DNA of 28,337 nt. Source: Pleurotus djamor. Lineage: Eukaryota > Basidiomycota > Agaricomycetes > Agaricales > Pleurotaceae. Made by a program: the position numbers and the translations under genes. The stretch spans positions 1 through 28,337 of the forward strand of contig JAPEVF010000594.1 in the NCBI GenBank assembly GCA_029747585.1. The letters run 5' to 3'. Of this stretch, positions 19,699 to 28,337 are shown one piece after another (positions within the stretch are counted from its first letter, which is position 1; the number at the start of each line of letters is the position of its first letter). A model generated the notes under the pieces. It saw nothing but the letters and a program-made list of their open reading frames with translations, was not told the origin of the DNA and made no database searches.

Positions 19699-22110
19699 TC
19701 ATGTAGAATCAATGAGGTCTTGAACGGGGTCATGGCCATCCTCTGTGGGTCCCGTCGATGTCTTTGAGTAGCGATGGGAAGGTTGTGTTGCGCCCGGGCC
19801 GAAATAGGCATGCAAACAAGGGGAGGCCTTGAGGTGGGTGATGTCCGCATGGATGATATCTTGAACAAAAAGATCAAGGTCCAAATCATTCTGTCGTTGT
19901 AAATGGACTTCAGACCGCTGCTGAGCGTGAGGACGGAGATAAGAAAGGCTTACATCGTCGTAACCTAGAAAGAAAAGGGTTAGGAGTAGGCTGGGAATGA
20001 ATTGATAAATGACCGACCAAAGGGCTGTTCAATTTCTTCTCCGGCAGCCAGGAAGCCGAGGTATATGAACGCCGCAATAGCTACGCCAGGTATGGTATAC
20101 CATCTGAACTGGCCGACCAATTGGAAGGGAAGAAAGAAGAGGTATATCCACACCGTGCTGGTCGAATACACATCAAAATACCATACCAACTGATGTAACC
20201 TGAGACGCACTGCCTAGAAGGAAGTAACTCAGAATACGCAGAGGCATAACTCATATGTGGATAAATACCTGATGTGAACAGAATACACGCTTGAGTAGAG
20301 AAGCATGAGCATCGCGAAAAGTTAATCAAATAGATATACGTACAAGGGCAAAGGGGTTGTTAGTGTCTTCTCAAGTGCTGAGGGATGTTGCTTAGCGAGC
20401 ACTCCGGAGGTTGAGGGAGAGAACTCACTTGTAAGGCTTTCTTCAAAGTTCGATACATAGGACATGAGATTGCCCATAGTTGATGCTTGTCAAACCAGGA
20501 AAAGATGAGCCACAGGCTACTGTCTAAATAACGGGCTGCACGGTGTACCTGGAACTACTGATCGCTCCTCTAGAACGCTGAACCATTCACTGAGGCAACG
20601 AAGAATCTCCAAAGGAAGGTTTTCTCCTCCACCGCAAACCATGGGACGATGCCGGTTCCGCCGAAGCCCAAGATGTAGTTTGTCGCTGTAAACGGGACCT
20701 CCCCACTTCCGAAGGGTGGCTTGATCTTGCCCATAGGGCGAGACACTTTCCTGGGCAGCGACTTCGTAAGTGGAACCTGAATCAATCAAAGAATGCCTAC
20801 ATCTACAGCATCAGCGCCAGAGAAAAAAATCTCGAATATTCGAGAAGACGGTGGAGAAGGGAATCAAGTCACTTGATATCTTTTCCAGAAATGTGTCTGG
20901 GGTAGGCAGAATGGCAGGCAGCAGTGTGTGAGGCTCACGGTTCGACGAGCTGCTGCTGGATGAAGAGCTATGGGAACGTTTGCGTAGGTTGGGCTGCGGC
21001 GCAAGCGGATCAAATGTGCCATATGAGTTTATTGGGGGTACATAAGGGTCGGCGCTGTCAAAGGCCGTAGATTTTGAGGCGTGACGTTGCGAAAAAGGCT
21101 CGGGCATGGGTGGCAAGTTCGTGATGCGATGAGGCTTTCGTAGATACCGTGATGTAGTGTCATCTTCATATGAGAGGGTGACGTGATTGTGCTGAAGCCC
21201 AAGACCTCAGATGTCATGCAGCAGTGGTACACCAAGAGGGGCTCACGTTGTGAAGAGGCCGAACGAGATGATAGAGGTCTTCGTAGTAAAGGCCAAGTTC
21301 TCCGCGAAGGTGATGCTTAAGCGCAACTGAGAAGCTACAAGTGAGCAGTCATTGGGAAACGGCCGCGTACCGAAACGAGGTAGAACACACCCTTCTACCA
21401 GGTCAAGTGCACGCCTCTTTTCATTCATAACTTGCTTCAACTCTGATTCTGATCGAGTGCAAATTCCCGACTCGTTCTCCGCCTGTGTCTTCGGGGATAA
21501 TCGAAGGGGGACGTGGAACCATATGAGACGCGTTATTCCACGGGAGTTGCGAATGATGTCGGACCAGCAGGTGCGCCCTATCCAATAGCGGTCGTACCTA
21601 GCGTGGACGCGTCCAGAGCAACTAAGCCACCGTCACCTCAGCGCCATCAAAAGAGCGATGCTCACCCACTTGAAGCTCGATAGGATATAACAAAGCCCAG
21701 AATGACACCTAAACCGCGATGTAAGACCTCCAGACAGAAGCATCAGCAGATTTTCCATATACCAATTACGGTCAACATAACGTTTGGAATCTCCAGATTA
21801 TATCGCGTTTTCAATGAAATGATCACAATCCCTTGACACAAAGGATTAGCCATAAGGTCTTAGCAGTTAGGATGGCTCATACCTGCGGCGAAGAGTGTGT
21901 GAAGAAGGACGGCAGGCCAGATTCGCCAAATCTTCCAGGTTCGGTCGGATGGTTGGTCTTGATTGAGGGGACCAGACTCACCACAGCGCCTCGACCAAAA
22001 GTCCATGAAAACAGTTTGACTGGGCGAACTAGTTTCAAGGAGGGCTTCGGTTGCGAAGCAGGAAGTAAGTCGTGACCAGTCGACGATCTTGTGGTCCCTG
22101 AGGAGTTCAT
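19699..22110 (-). CDS. Bestrophin-like (UPF0187) membrane channel
   Basis: Fourteen exons are modelled: 22110-21982, 21931-21883, 21831-21763, 21708-21666, 21597-21391, 21334-21247, 21191-20873, 20776-20549, 20485-20429, 20377-20344, 20289-20269, 20199-20018, 19964-19954, 19890-19699. The product is 542 residues. Family motifs run in order: LFSWTFGRGAV, RIWPAVLLHTLF, IPNVMLTVIGVILGFVISYR, YDRYWIGRTCWSDIIRNSRG, LIWFHVPLRL, ALKHHLRGELGLYYEDLYHL, GGGENLPLEILRCLSEW, TPLPFVYSVHI, VWIYLFFLPFQLV, FIYLGFLAAGEEIEQPFGYD and NDLDLDLF. These match fungal bestrophin/RFP-TM anion channels, with four main helices and the acidic cytosolic cluster. The insert at about 225-300 (Ser run, 9 residues) is variable in the family. 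Two junctions are uncertain (20872-20777, 20268-20200). Start is the first ATG of the exon; TTG at 22203 is rejected. Confidence 0.88.
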
Positions 22111-22411
22111 CGGTCGAGATCCCTCAGTGATGGAACTTGTGTGAAGGGTTTGAAGGGAGCGAGTCGGAAGATGTTGAAGGATTACAGAGACCTGTGACTT
22201 CAAGCCATGGGTGACAACATGTATGAATTTGGCGGGTCCTGACGTTCGCTCTTGCGGCTCGCGAGGAATTTTGTGGCGTGAGAAAAAGCCCCTAGCCCCT
22301 TTCGAGCACCCTTTCGGCAGTAAATTGCCGGCGTCGTGGCCGCAGCCGCGCAGTCTGGCCAGGCTGCGAAGAACTCTCCATGCCGAATGGATTCGTGGTC
22401 CATTTCATACG

Positions 22412-22418
22412 TATAAAA
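22412..22418 (+). promoter_or_regulatory. TATA box of the small membrane-protein gene
   Basis: TATAAAA in the context CGTATAAAATGGC, 92 nt upstream of the ATG at 22504. It lies in the 393-bp divergent interval shared with the bestrophin-like gene. Confidence 0.6.
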
Positions 22419-22503
22419 TGGCATTCGGATCACAACATCGTCTTCACTTACACGCAAACTACTATCGAAACTACTACTTTCACTCTTACACATCCTCTGC
22501 ATT

Positions 22504-23008
22504 ATGGGACACGGTCTCTTCTGGTTCCTTGCGGGTGCAGGCGCTGCAACCTGGTGGTCGAAACACCAAAGTATGCGTCAGCAATACCCATACAGGGGCC
22601 CTGAAACAACTCAGCCGATGAACCAGCATTATCCACCCTGGGGATATACTACCGATCGTGAATGGGAAGAGCAAAGGGCTCGCTTCAGAGCCATGAGTAG
22701 GCAAGCCGGAGATACGGTAATTTGATTTCTCGATTGAACGTGCGTCATAGAAGCTGAATCAGAGTTTATTGATCATCAGATGATTGAAGTATCCGAGGCC
22801 ACGCTCGATGCTTTGCTCGTAGCGGTAACGGCTCTCAGAGAGGTGAGTTCCCATACACGTCGTGACTTCATCGTACTGAACAATGCCGTTTGACTTTCAC
22901 TAGAAATTAGCTGAGCACCAGACTCTGAGGGCCGGCCAAACTGCAGCAACTACGGGACAGGGGGCTCCTCAACCCGCTCAAGGTACCCAATCGCCTTCAA
23001 AGGAGTAA
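22504..23008 (+). CDS. Small single-pass membrane protein, unknown
   Basis: Three exons (22504-22716, 22780-22842, 22904-23008) give 126 residues. Residues 3-17 (HGLFWFLAGAGAATW) form a Gly/Ala-rich hydrophobic segment that could be a membrane anchor. A polar linker rich in Gln, Pro and Tyr follows (PMNQHYPPWGYTTDREWEEQ), then an amphipathic helix spanning the second exon junction (SEATLDALLVAVTALREKLA), and a Gln/Thr/Pro tail. Phase-0 introns with good signals and an upstream TATA box support a real gene. I recognise no named family; similar short proteins with a WW-containing N-terminal segment occur in mushrooms, from memory only. Location is probably an organelle or plasma membrane. Confidence 0.75.
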
Positions 23009-23230
23009 GGCTCTCTCTGGGGCTGCCGGCACTGTTATGCTCTCACACCTACACACCACTCATGTATTCTATCGGATGTAATATCACTTAAACTAGTCGA
23101 ACCCGCTATGGCTTCATTTAATCAATCTCGACTTGGCTTCGGCTTGGATTACTCACTCAGATGGAGGCGGTAGAAAGCATAAAGCATGCCTCCGAGAGTC
23201 TCTCGTCCATGGAGCTTCGGCTATCATCTT

Positions 23231-23237
23231 TATAAAG
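23231..23237 (+). promoter_or_regulatory. TATA-like box of the DUF6593 gene
   Basis: TATAAAG, 134 nt upstream of the ATG at 23371, with a pyrimidine-rich stretch before the start codon. The distance is slightly long but within the fungal range. Confidence 0.5.
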
Positions 23238-23370
23238 TCCCAAAACTCTCGGTCATGTCAGGTATCAGTTAGCCACTTCCAGGCGGCTCTGCCTGACTAG
23301 CCGCGTCGCTGACTTTCAGCTAAATATCCGACACCCACACTCGCACCCGCCTTTCTCATTACCCATCATC

Positions 23371-24007
23371 ATGGACGCCTACTTCGACAACAAAACCAAC
23401 ATTCTAAACGCTCACATCCGCACAACATACGATGATTCTATCTTATACAAAGTCAAGTCCACGACGAGTTTCCGAGGGCCTCGCATAACTGTGCTCGAAG
23501 ATGCGAACCCCGTTCCTGGTTACACTGGAAGCAACATCGTTGGAGCTATCCATTGGAAGGATAAGCTCTTGGAGGTTCATGGACATCGAAGACCACTCGC
23601 GGATATTAAAAGGCGTGAAGGGCGGATGTTCCATCTCAATAGGTAAGCTCGCCATGCCCATTGTCCTTCTCAGCGTGCCTTACAACGCACCGCCGTAGCT
23701 CCAAGCACTGGAGATGGGGAAACGAACACAGGGAATACCAAGTACGCTTTGAGGATGATGAATGGAAGGTACGTGGCTCTCGCCGGCGATATTTCTCCGC
23801 AGATACCCATATGAATTGCCGTAGGTTACCGTAGACCACGGCATGAGTATCGCTGCCCGTTTCGAGGTTCCCTTACGCCCGCATCTGTTTACGAAAGCGA
23901 AACCGCCGGTCATTCACCTGACGCGAACCGCCTTGGAGGCTGATGAAGTTTTTATGATCCTGGTCTTGATTTATTCTGAGTCTAGGAGGCAGGATAGGAC
24001 GGTATGA
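23371..24007 (+). CDS. DUF6593 family protein
   Basis: Three exons (23371-23642, 23699-23768, 23825-24007) give 174 residues. The layout fits the basidiomycete DUF6593 family, a small beta-rich fold. An N-terminal half with ILYKVKSTTSFRGPRITVLE and VGAIHWKDKLLEVHG is followed by SKHWRWGNEHREYQVRFED (the W-x-W-x-x-x-x-x-YQV signature). The end has HLTRTALEADEVFMILVLIY. There is no signal peptide or membrane segment, so it is probably cytosolic. Members are expanded in mushrooms and have no known function. Both introns keep frame. Confidence 0.85.
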
Positions 24008-24092
24008 ACTTACCTTATTGAGAGTTGCATTGTTCCTCATCCATCATCTCTGGAACAGAACAGCGGACCGGCGGAAGGACTCATAGGTGGTT

Positions 24093-24116
24093 GGTGACCG
24101 GTGACCGGTGATCGGT
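24093..24116. repeat. Short tandem repeat of a GGTGACC heptamer
   Basis: Three units in a row (GGTGACC, GGTGACC, GGTGATC) followed by GGT. It lies in the 3' flank of the DUF6593 gene, about 90 bp past the stop. Confidence 0.8.
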
Positions 24117-24319
24117 CAGCCTAGAGTCTATCATTTACTTTCCGGCTATGCTGGGTTGTATGTAAGACTTGACGAGAAAGAGTACTGGACTATGTATACT
24201 ACTATTTCATGTACCATCCGTGTAGTCATTTATTCAGGAGCTCCCTAGAGCTCCTAAGACGCGCGAGCACGTGTTGGACACGTGAGTAAGCAACTAACCG
24301 CGTTGTTTCAATTTGAATA

Positions 24320-24354
24320 GAGTATATCTGCAGCTCGTCGCGAACTAGTTCGCG
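24320..24354 (+). repeat. Left terminal inverted repeat of the MITE
   Basis: Exact reverse complement of 24683-24717. The inner end holds a 20-bp self-palindrome (24337-24356) that would fold into a hairpin in single strands. Confidence 0.9.
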
Positions 24355-24682
24355 ACAGACAAGTGTCGCCAACAAGGGTCCAGTTTTGAAAAGTCAACGC
24401 AAGGCTTGGAAAGCCAAGGATGTCATGTGACTGGGCGCCTGTAGGACTTAGGGCCTTTTGGGCCTTTTCAGCATTTCCCCACCTCCATGCTCGAGAACGG
24501 TGGCTACGGAAAACCACCGTAGAAATACACAAGAATTACCGGCAATATCCAACGGTCCTGGTATCATCGCCCCATCTACGGCTTGGATAGGGGATGTCAG
24601 GAGATTGAAGAGGGGATAGGAACGGCCAGAGCCAAGATCGAAACCAAAAAACCCGACGCCAACCTTGGCATCGCTGCCGCGG

Positions 24683-24717
24683 CGCGAACTAGTTCGCGAC
24701 GAGCTGCAGATATACTC
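24683..24717 (-). repeat. Right terminal inverted repeat of the MITE
   Basis: Exact reverse complement of 24320-24354, followed by TA at 24718-24719. The internal palindrome is 16 bp in this copy because the inner flank differs. Confidence 0.9.
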
Positions 24718-24719
24718 TA

Positions 24720-25539
24720 ATTTCCGAAGTTTGAGTCTCGCTGGCATAATCAATGACTGCTGCCTTGAGGTCGAATGCCCTCACAATCGGCGACGACTTC
24801 GAGTGCGTCTGAACGCTCTCGGGCGCGGTCTGTCAAACCCACAAGTCCCCTAGCTGTTGGTTCCCGTCACATCCCCCGTCAACAACGCAGTTTTCATATG
24901 TTCCCTAATCACTTAGGACCACATACACCAAAAGGAGCTTGCTATCGACCATTTTGCTGATAAAGCCCTTGGCTTGAATCTCTTTGACGTTTTGAAGGGG
25001 ACATCAGACGACAGTCTCGAGCACCTCACTATCGGCATGTAGACAGTGAAACAGATCGCTACCAGCGTTTTATCAAGTACGTCACTGATATCTTCGACAG
25101 AACACCGCCAAATATATCTATGGCCCTTTCTCGCAACGATCCCACCTTATGGTGGGGCATAAACGGCGATTGCAGGCTCAATAGTAACTCCTGGCGTGGA
25201 AGGAAGGGGTAGCTTTGACAAGGAGAATTCTCAAAAACGTTCATTCCACCCATACGAAGCGGTCTGTCTCTGGGAGTTCAAATCAGTCCTTACGGACTTG
25301 CCGGCACTTTTCAAAGAGAGTTCGAAATCAAAGCAAGGTTCGTCGTTAAAAGCTCTATCACTCCTTAATGATTCCCAAGTCACTTATATCGTATCATGTA
25401 GACTAACCAAGGCAACCTAAGGGCAAGAGCTCGACCCCCGTAGCGGGAAAGAAGCGGGCTGCTCCTCCGCAACCCGAGAATAGAGCCAAGAAGTGCCTGC
25501 ATCCGGCCTCAGGCTTTTACTCTATAATATTACCTCAGC
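24720..25539. other. Region between MITE and kinase relic, probably decayed coding DNA
   Basis: Several short open segments in changing frames are broken by stop codons, for example around 24940-25040 and 25196-25420 (with CLWEFKSVLTDLPALF, which resembles the 'EvK' segment of FunK1 kinases only weakly). It may be the decayed 5' part of the FunK1 gene next door. No intact gene is supported. Confidence 0.4.
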
Positions 25540-26709
25540 TCCGCCTTGCACCTCCGCTCCAAACCTCACTGAAACGCCTGGATCGCAATGTGCTGGTCAT
25601 CTCTTCCTTCATCGAGGATTTAACTATCCGGTTTCTCTACTACCATCGCTCGTCGCGTGACGGCAAATGTGCTTAACAAAGGCAACATAAAAGTGGTTGT
25701 CAGATTCAGCTGGCCCTCGAAATCTCGCCAGTCGGAAGCCGAGATATTGAAGCACAAACGGGACCCCAAACTTGAAGATGATCTGCCCAACCTCCTCCAT
25801 GTCGCCGAATTTGGAGACCCCTCAGGCATCCAAGGTCGCCTCTATGACCACTTTAAGACACTGAGTGAGCAGAGACCAGGGGAGAACCCCTACGAAGAAC
25901 AGATCCTACGCGTCCACGTCTTCGAGCGCCTTCATCCCATGGATGATTTCATGGAGAAACCTGCGGAGTTCATCGGCAGGCGCTATCTCGAGTTCGTCAG
26001 ATGTGAGTACTCCGTGTTTATTGTACCTCCCACCCCTCAACTCACTTTCATTTTTAGGTCTTGCTTGGGTCCACGACTTCGCTGGCGTACTTCACTGCGA
26101 TGTGAGCTGGAACAACTTCATGATTCGAAAGAAAGATGGCAAGTTCTACGGTGTCCTGAACGATTTCGATCTTGCCATCAACGCACAGTGGCGGCCCCCG
26201 CAAGCTAACAAAGGTCCCAACCCTCAACAACGGACTTGCACACGCCCTCTCATGGCTATCGAGCTGCTTGAAAAAAAGTCCCCCGCCCTCCCATATCCTC
26301 AGACACGATCTAGAGTCTTGTGTGTATCTATTCCTCGACATATCATCGGGCCGCACAATCACATCTTGGGCAAGAAAGAGTATAGAGGATCTTGTGAATG
26401 CAAAGCATCGCGCTCTATCACGGCCCCCCGGTCTTGCCACCCAATTTTGCAATCATGGAGAATTATCTTCGCTACACACGCCTCTTCTTCAAAACCTATC
26501 TTGACTTTGCGAACGACACTGTGGCAGTCACGCACAAGGAAACTGATACCTTCGATGGTCTTATCACTGACAACGGATTTCTTCGCATTGCCGATACTTA
26601 CCTTCCCCGTGAGTCGCAGGTCATCCTTCCGCTTTCGTCTCTTGTCGATGATATACCTTTGCAGCTGAAAGCGATGCCCCAGATGCCTGATTGGCAGTTA
26701 TATCTATAA
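25540..26709 (+). pseudogene. FunK1-type protein kinase, degenerate
   Basis: Pieces of a fungal FunK1 kinase lie in order but in changing frames. A first piece (about 25540-25676) has LDRNVLVISSFIEDLTIRFL and ends at a TAA. A second, in another frame, runs from about 25630: VVVRFSWPSKSRQSEAEIL (the 'K-SWP..R..E' lobe), then across a normal 55-bp intron (26003-26057) to VHDFAGVLHCDVSWNNFMIR (catalytic loop) and GVLNDFDLAI (DxD-LA). After RPLMAIELL the frame breaks at an A7 run (26271-26277), and the conserved ILRHDLESCVYLFL continues in the next frame. The region between the first two pieces seems deleted. The catalytic HRD is HCD. Stops, frameshift and deletion make a pseudogene most likely, although an error at A7 alone cannot be excluded. 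Confidence 0.78.
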
Positions 26710-27042
26710 CGCCTTGGTATCAGCCTTCGTTGTGGTTACACTCCTTTCCAGATTCATTCGCATTCATGTTGCTCTTTCGCTATGTTATCTATTTTCCTTC
26801 CTCAGACGTATTACGAACATGAATATCAGTTCCATATCTACTGCAAATATCGTTTTGTGGCCATTACCCATTAGCCAATTTCAACGCCCAACTTCCAAGT
26901 TGAAGGTGCTTGACGCCCAAGCAACTCGGCCCCCTCCTCGGAGTTCAAGATAATTCTCTTCTCGACCTCCGACCACCATGTACTAGACACGAGTACACGT
27001 CTCTCACTATATTTTCTGTCTCCTAAACGCCCTCTTGACACT
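26710..27042. other. Short intergenic interval before the F-box gene
   Basis: About 330 bp. A pyrimidine-rich stretch lies just before the ATG at 27043, as in many fungal promoters. Short open frames have no support. I see no other feature. Confidence 0.45.
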
Positions 27043-28337
27043 ATGTGTCCAGCACTACCAAGTGAAATTTGGCTTCAAATCGCTTCCTTTCTGTCGGAGA
27101 GCGCCCTTCTTCCGTTGTACGCGGTCAACCGGACTTTCTACGACCTTGCGATGAACATAAAATACCAGGAGCTCGAACTTAAGCTTGTAAATGAGACCGT
27201 CTTGGAAAAACTCGATTGTATGAGGTGAGTCTCGTGTTCTACTTTTCGTGTCCGATGTTTTTGAACACGATGATGGAATACTTGATTCTCTAGAAACCCC
27301 TCGATAGCCAGGCGCATCAAAAGCATTACGGTTGACCTCGTAGCATTTCATGTCTGGCCTACTGTGCAAATAAGCACGGATGCGGCTCCTGTCGCTTGTG
27401 AGCCATCTAGTCGACGATGGTTCGGCCTCTTCAAACGGCGCCGAAACCAACTTTCTCCTGTGGTTCCGCCTTCCTCCGATCAGTCAACCCCCAGATCTTG
27501 TCATGATGATCTTATCACTCGACTCCGGGATGTAGTTGCTTTGGCACCAAATGTACGCCGCCTGAAACTCGTCGTTCGTAAAGCCAAAGACGAGCTCGAT
27601 GAGGTTCAGCTGCGCTTAGTGGAATGTATCTGGAGATCCCTTCAACCAGACGGCCTGACTTCTCTTTCCTTTGAATCCCCAGTGGACTGTGTCATCCCTT
27701 TGTTAGGGAGATTCCTAGGCTATGGGTACCATTTCAAACTTCAAGCACTCTCTGTATCTATCAATTCGGCTCCATTGGGCGCACATTGTATCTTCATTGC
27801 CGGATTCATCAATCGCTATGTTTCATCGTTGCGAGACCTCATTATCAATTTTTNGGACTTACACGAACGATTGTTCTTTCGACAAGTTCTTTGATTACCT
27901 CGGTACACTTACCATCCTCAGTTTTGTGACCGCATCTCTCACATTGTGCCCAGAACCATTCCCACATCTTGTCAATGTTTCTCTGGATTTGCCATACACG
28001 CCTCAATCCTCCCCGCGGATGATTGCTTTCCTCAATAGCCACTGCCCCAGTTTACGAACTCTGTCGCTTAATCCTAGGGTATACGAGCAGCAATACGCGG
28101 TCGCCTCTATAACTCCCCTACGCCTACCGCAACTCCACTCGCTCACCCTGGTTGTCAAGTTTTTGAACAAGAGGCAAATAGAAGCGCTATGGTCAGGGCA
28201 TATGGTTGTTTGTCCTCGGCTAGAGGAAATTATCTTCGTCATGCCGTCTACTTATATGGTATGGGGAACCGGCGCGGCTGAAGGGAGCAATGAGTCGGAG
28301 TGCAGTGGCCTTGGATGGTTACGCCGATGTGTTGACA
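27043..28337 (+). CDS. F-box/LRR-like protein, 3' partial, frame broken at an N
   Basis: Exon 1 (27043-27224) encodes LPSEIWLQIASFLSESALLP and LYAVNRTFYDLAM, the usual F-box start of mushroom F-box proteins. A 69-bp intron (27225-27293) joins in frame to exon 2, which runs off the window. Exon 2 has a basic insert (SSRRWFGLFKRRRNQ), then leucine-rich segments such as VRRLKLVV, LTSLSFES, LRDLIINF and, after the break, LRTLSLNP and LHSLTLVVKFL. This suggests an SCF substrate receptor with degenerate leucine-rich repeats. The N at 27854 follows a T5 run; with it counted, the frame stops at TGA 27892-27894, but without it the frame stays open to the window end. I treat it as a sequencing artefact, not a pseudogene. 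Confidence 0.78.

Larger units (their letters stand above)
24318..24719. mobile_element. MITE with perfect 35-bp terminal inverted repeats
   Basis: The left end (24320-24354) starts GAGTATATCTGCAGCTCGTC and the right end (24683-24717) is its exact reverse complement, 35 of 35 bases. Both ends are flanked by TA (24318-24319 and 24718-24719), which fits a TA target duplication. The element is 398 bp inside the TA and has no coding capacity, so it is a non-autonomous miniature element. TA insertion fits the Tc1/mariner superfamily, but the TIR sequence itself was not matched to a named family. Each TIR also contains the 16-bp palindrome CGCGAACTAGTTCGCG, extended to 20 bp in the left copy. The interior is unique sequence here. 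Confidence 0.88.

Noticed and set aside
12334..22110. Secondary-metabolite cluster (RTA1, SDR, MFS, channel)
   Set aside because: No polyketide synthase, peptide synthetase, terpene cyclase, P450 or pathway regulator is present; the mix is compatible with ordinary gene order.
22111..22203. N-terminal extension of the bestrophin-like protein
   Set aside because: The upstream start would be TTG; the first ATG of the frame is at 22110.
24337..24356. 20-bp palindrome as an independent operator
   Set aside because: It is part of the MITE inverted repeat and is explained by the element.
25865..26668. 267-residue plus-strand open frame as one intact kinase
   Set aside because: Its first part reads a wrong frame through the true exon and intron, and after the A7 run it loses the RHDLES segment. 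Only the middle is kinase sequence.

Overview
The window looks like nuclear DNA of a filamentous basidiomycete, most likely an agaricomycete. Genes are split by many 48-70 bp introns with GTRNGT donors, CTRAY-like branch points and YAG acceptors. Gene density is high and both strands are used. Several families point the same way: FunK1-type kinase, DUF6593, CFEM, RTA1, UPF0187/bestrophin-like channel and Kre9/Knh1-like secreted protein. No rRNA, tRNA, CRISPR or prokaryotic feature was found. The assembly has ambiguous bases at 63-93, 7381 and 27854; the last one breaks a reading frame.

Layout, left to right. 1-343 is the 3' part of an unrecognised coding exon. 807-1379 (-) is a small secreted cupredoxin-like protein with its own TATA box. 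1468-3703 is a gene-poor gap. 3704-5612 (+) is a secreted phytase-like (esterase-like) protein with eight exons, convergent with 5710-7960 (-), a RhoGAP-domain protein with a C-terminal coiled coil whose arginine finger appears lost. 8255-8660 (-) is a very small Kre9/Knh1-like secreted protein. 9776-10640 (+) is a GPI-type CFEM protein. 10812-11522 (-) is an unknown acidic protein. 12334-13496 (+) is an RTA1-like seven-helix membrane protein. 14175-15220 (+) is an atypical NAD(P)-dependent epimerase. 15457-16824 (+) is an unknown protein ending in a CaaX box. 17028-19379 (-) is a 14-helix DHA2-type MFS transporter. 19699-22110 (-) is a bestrophin-like channel. 22504-23008 (+) is a small single-pass membrane protein and 23371-24007 (+) a DUF6593 protein. 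A MITE with perfect 35-bp inverted repeats and a TA target duplication lies at 24318-24719, beside a decayed FunK1 kinase pseudogene (about 25540-26709). The window ends inside an F-box/LRR-like gene (27043 to the edge).

How the genes relate. There are no operons; each gene is monocistronic. Much of the content serves the cell surface or membrane: four proteins with secretion signals (cupredoxin, phytase-like, Knh1-like, CFEM), three polytopic transporters or channels (RTA1, MFS, bestrophin), a small membrane protein and a possibly prenylated protein. I see no biosynthetic core enzyme, so this is not a classical secondary-metabolite cluster. Exon models were built by hand from splice signals plus frame continuity, and all listed exon sums keep frame. 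The least certain joins are in the bestrophin gene (20777-20872 and 20157-20268), the RhoGAP gene (6333-6431) and the CaaX protein (16327-16470).

No clearly new defence or mobile system is visible. The most notable items are the MITE next to the kinase relic, the apparently finger-less RhoGAP, the CaaX-terminated unknown protein, the 11-nt microexon in the bestrophin gene, and the paired AGGCCT motifs in front of the MFS transporter.
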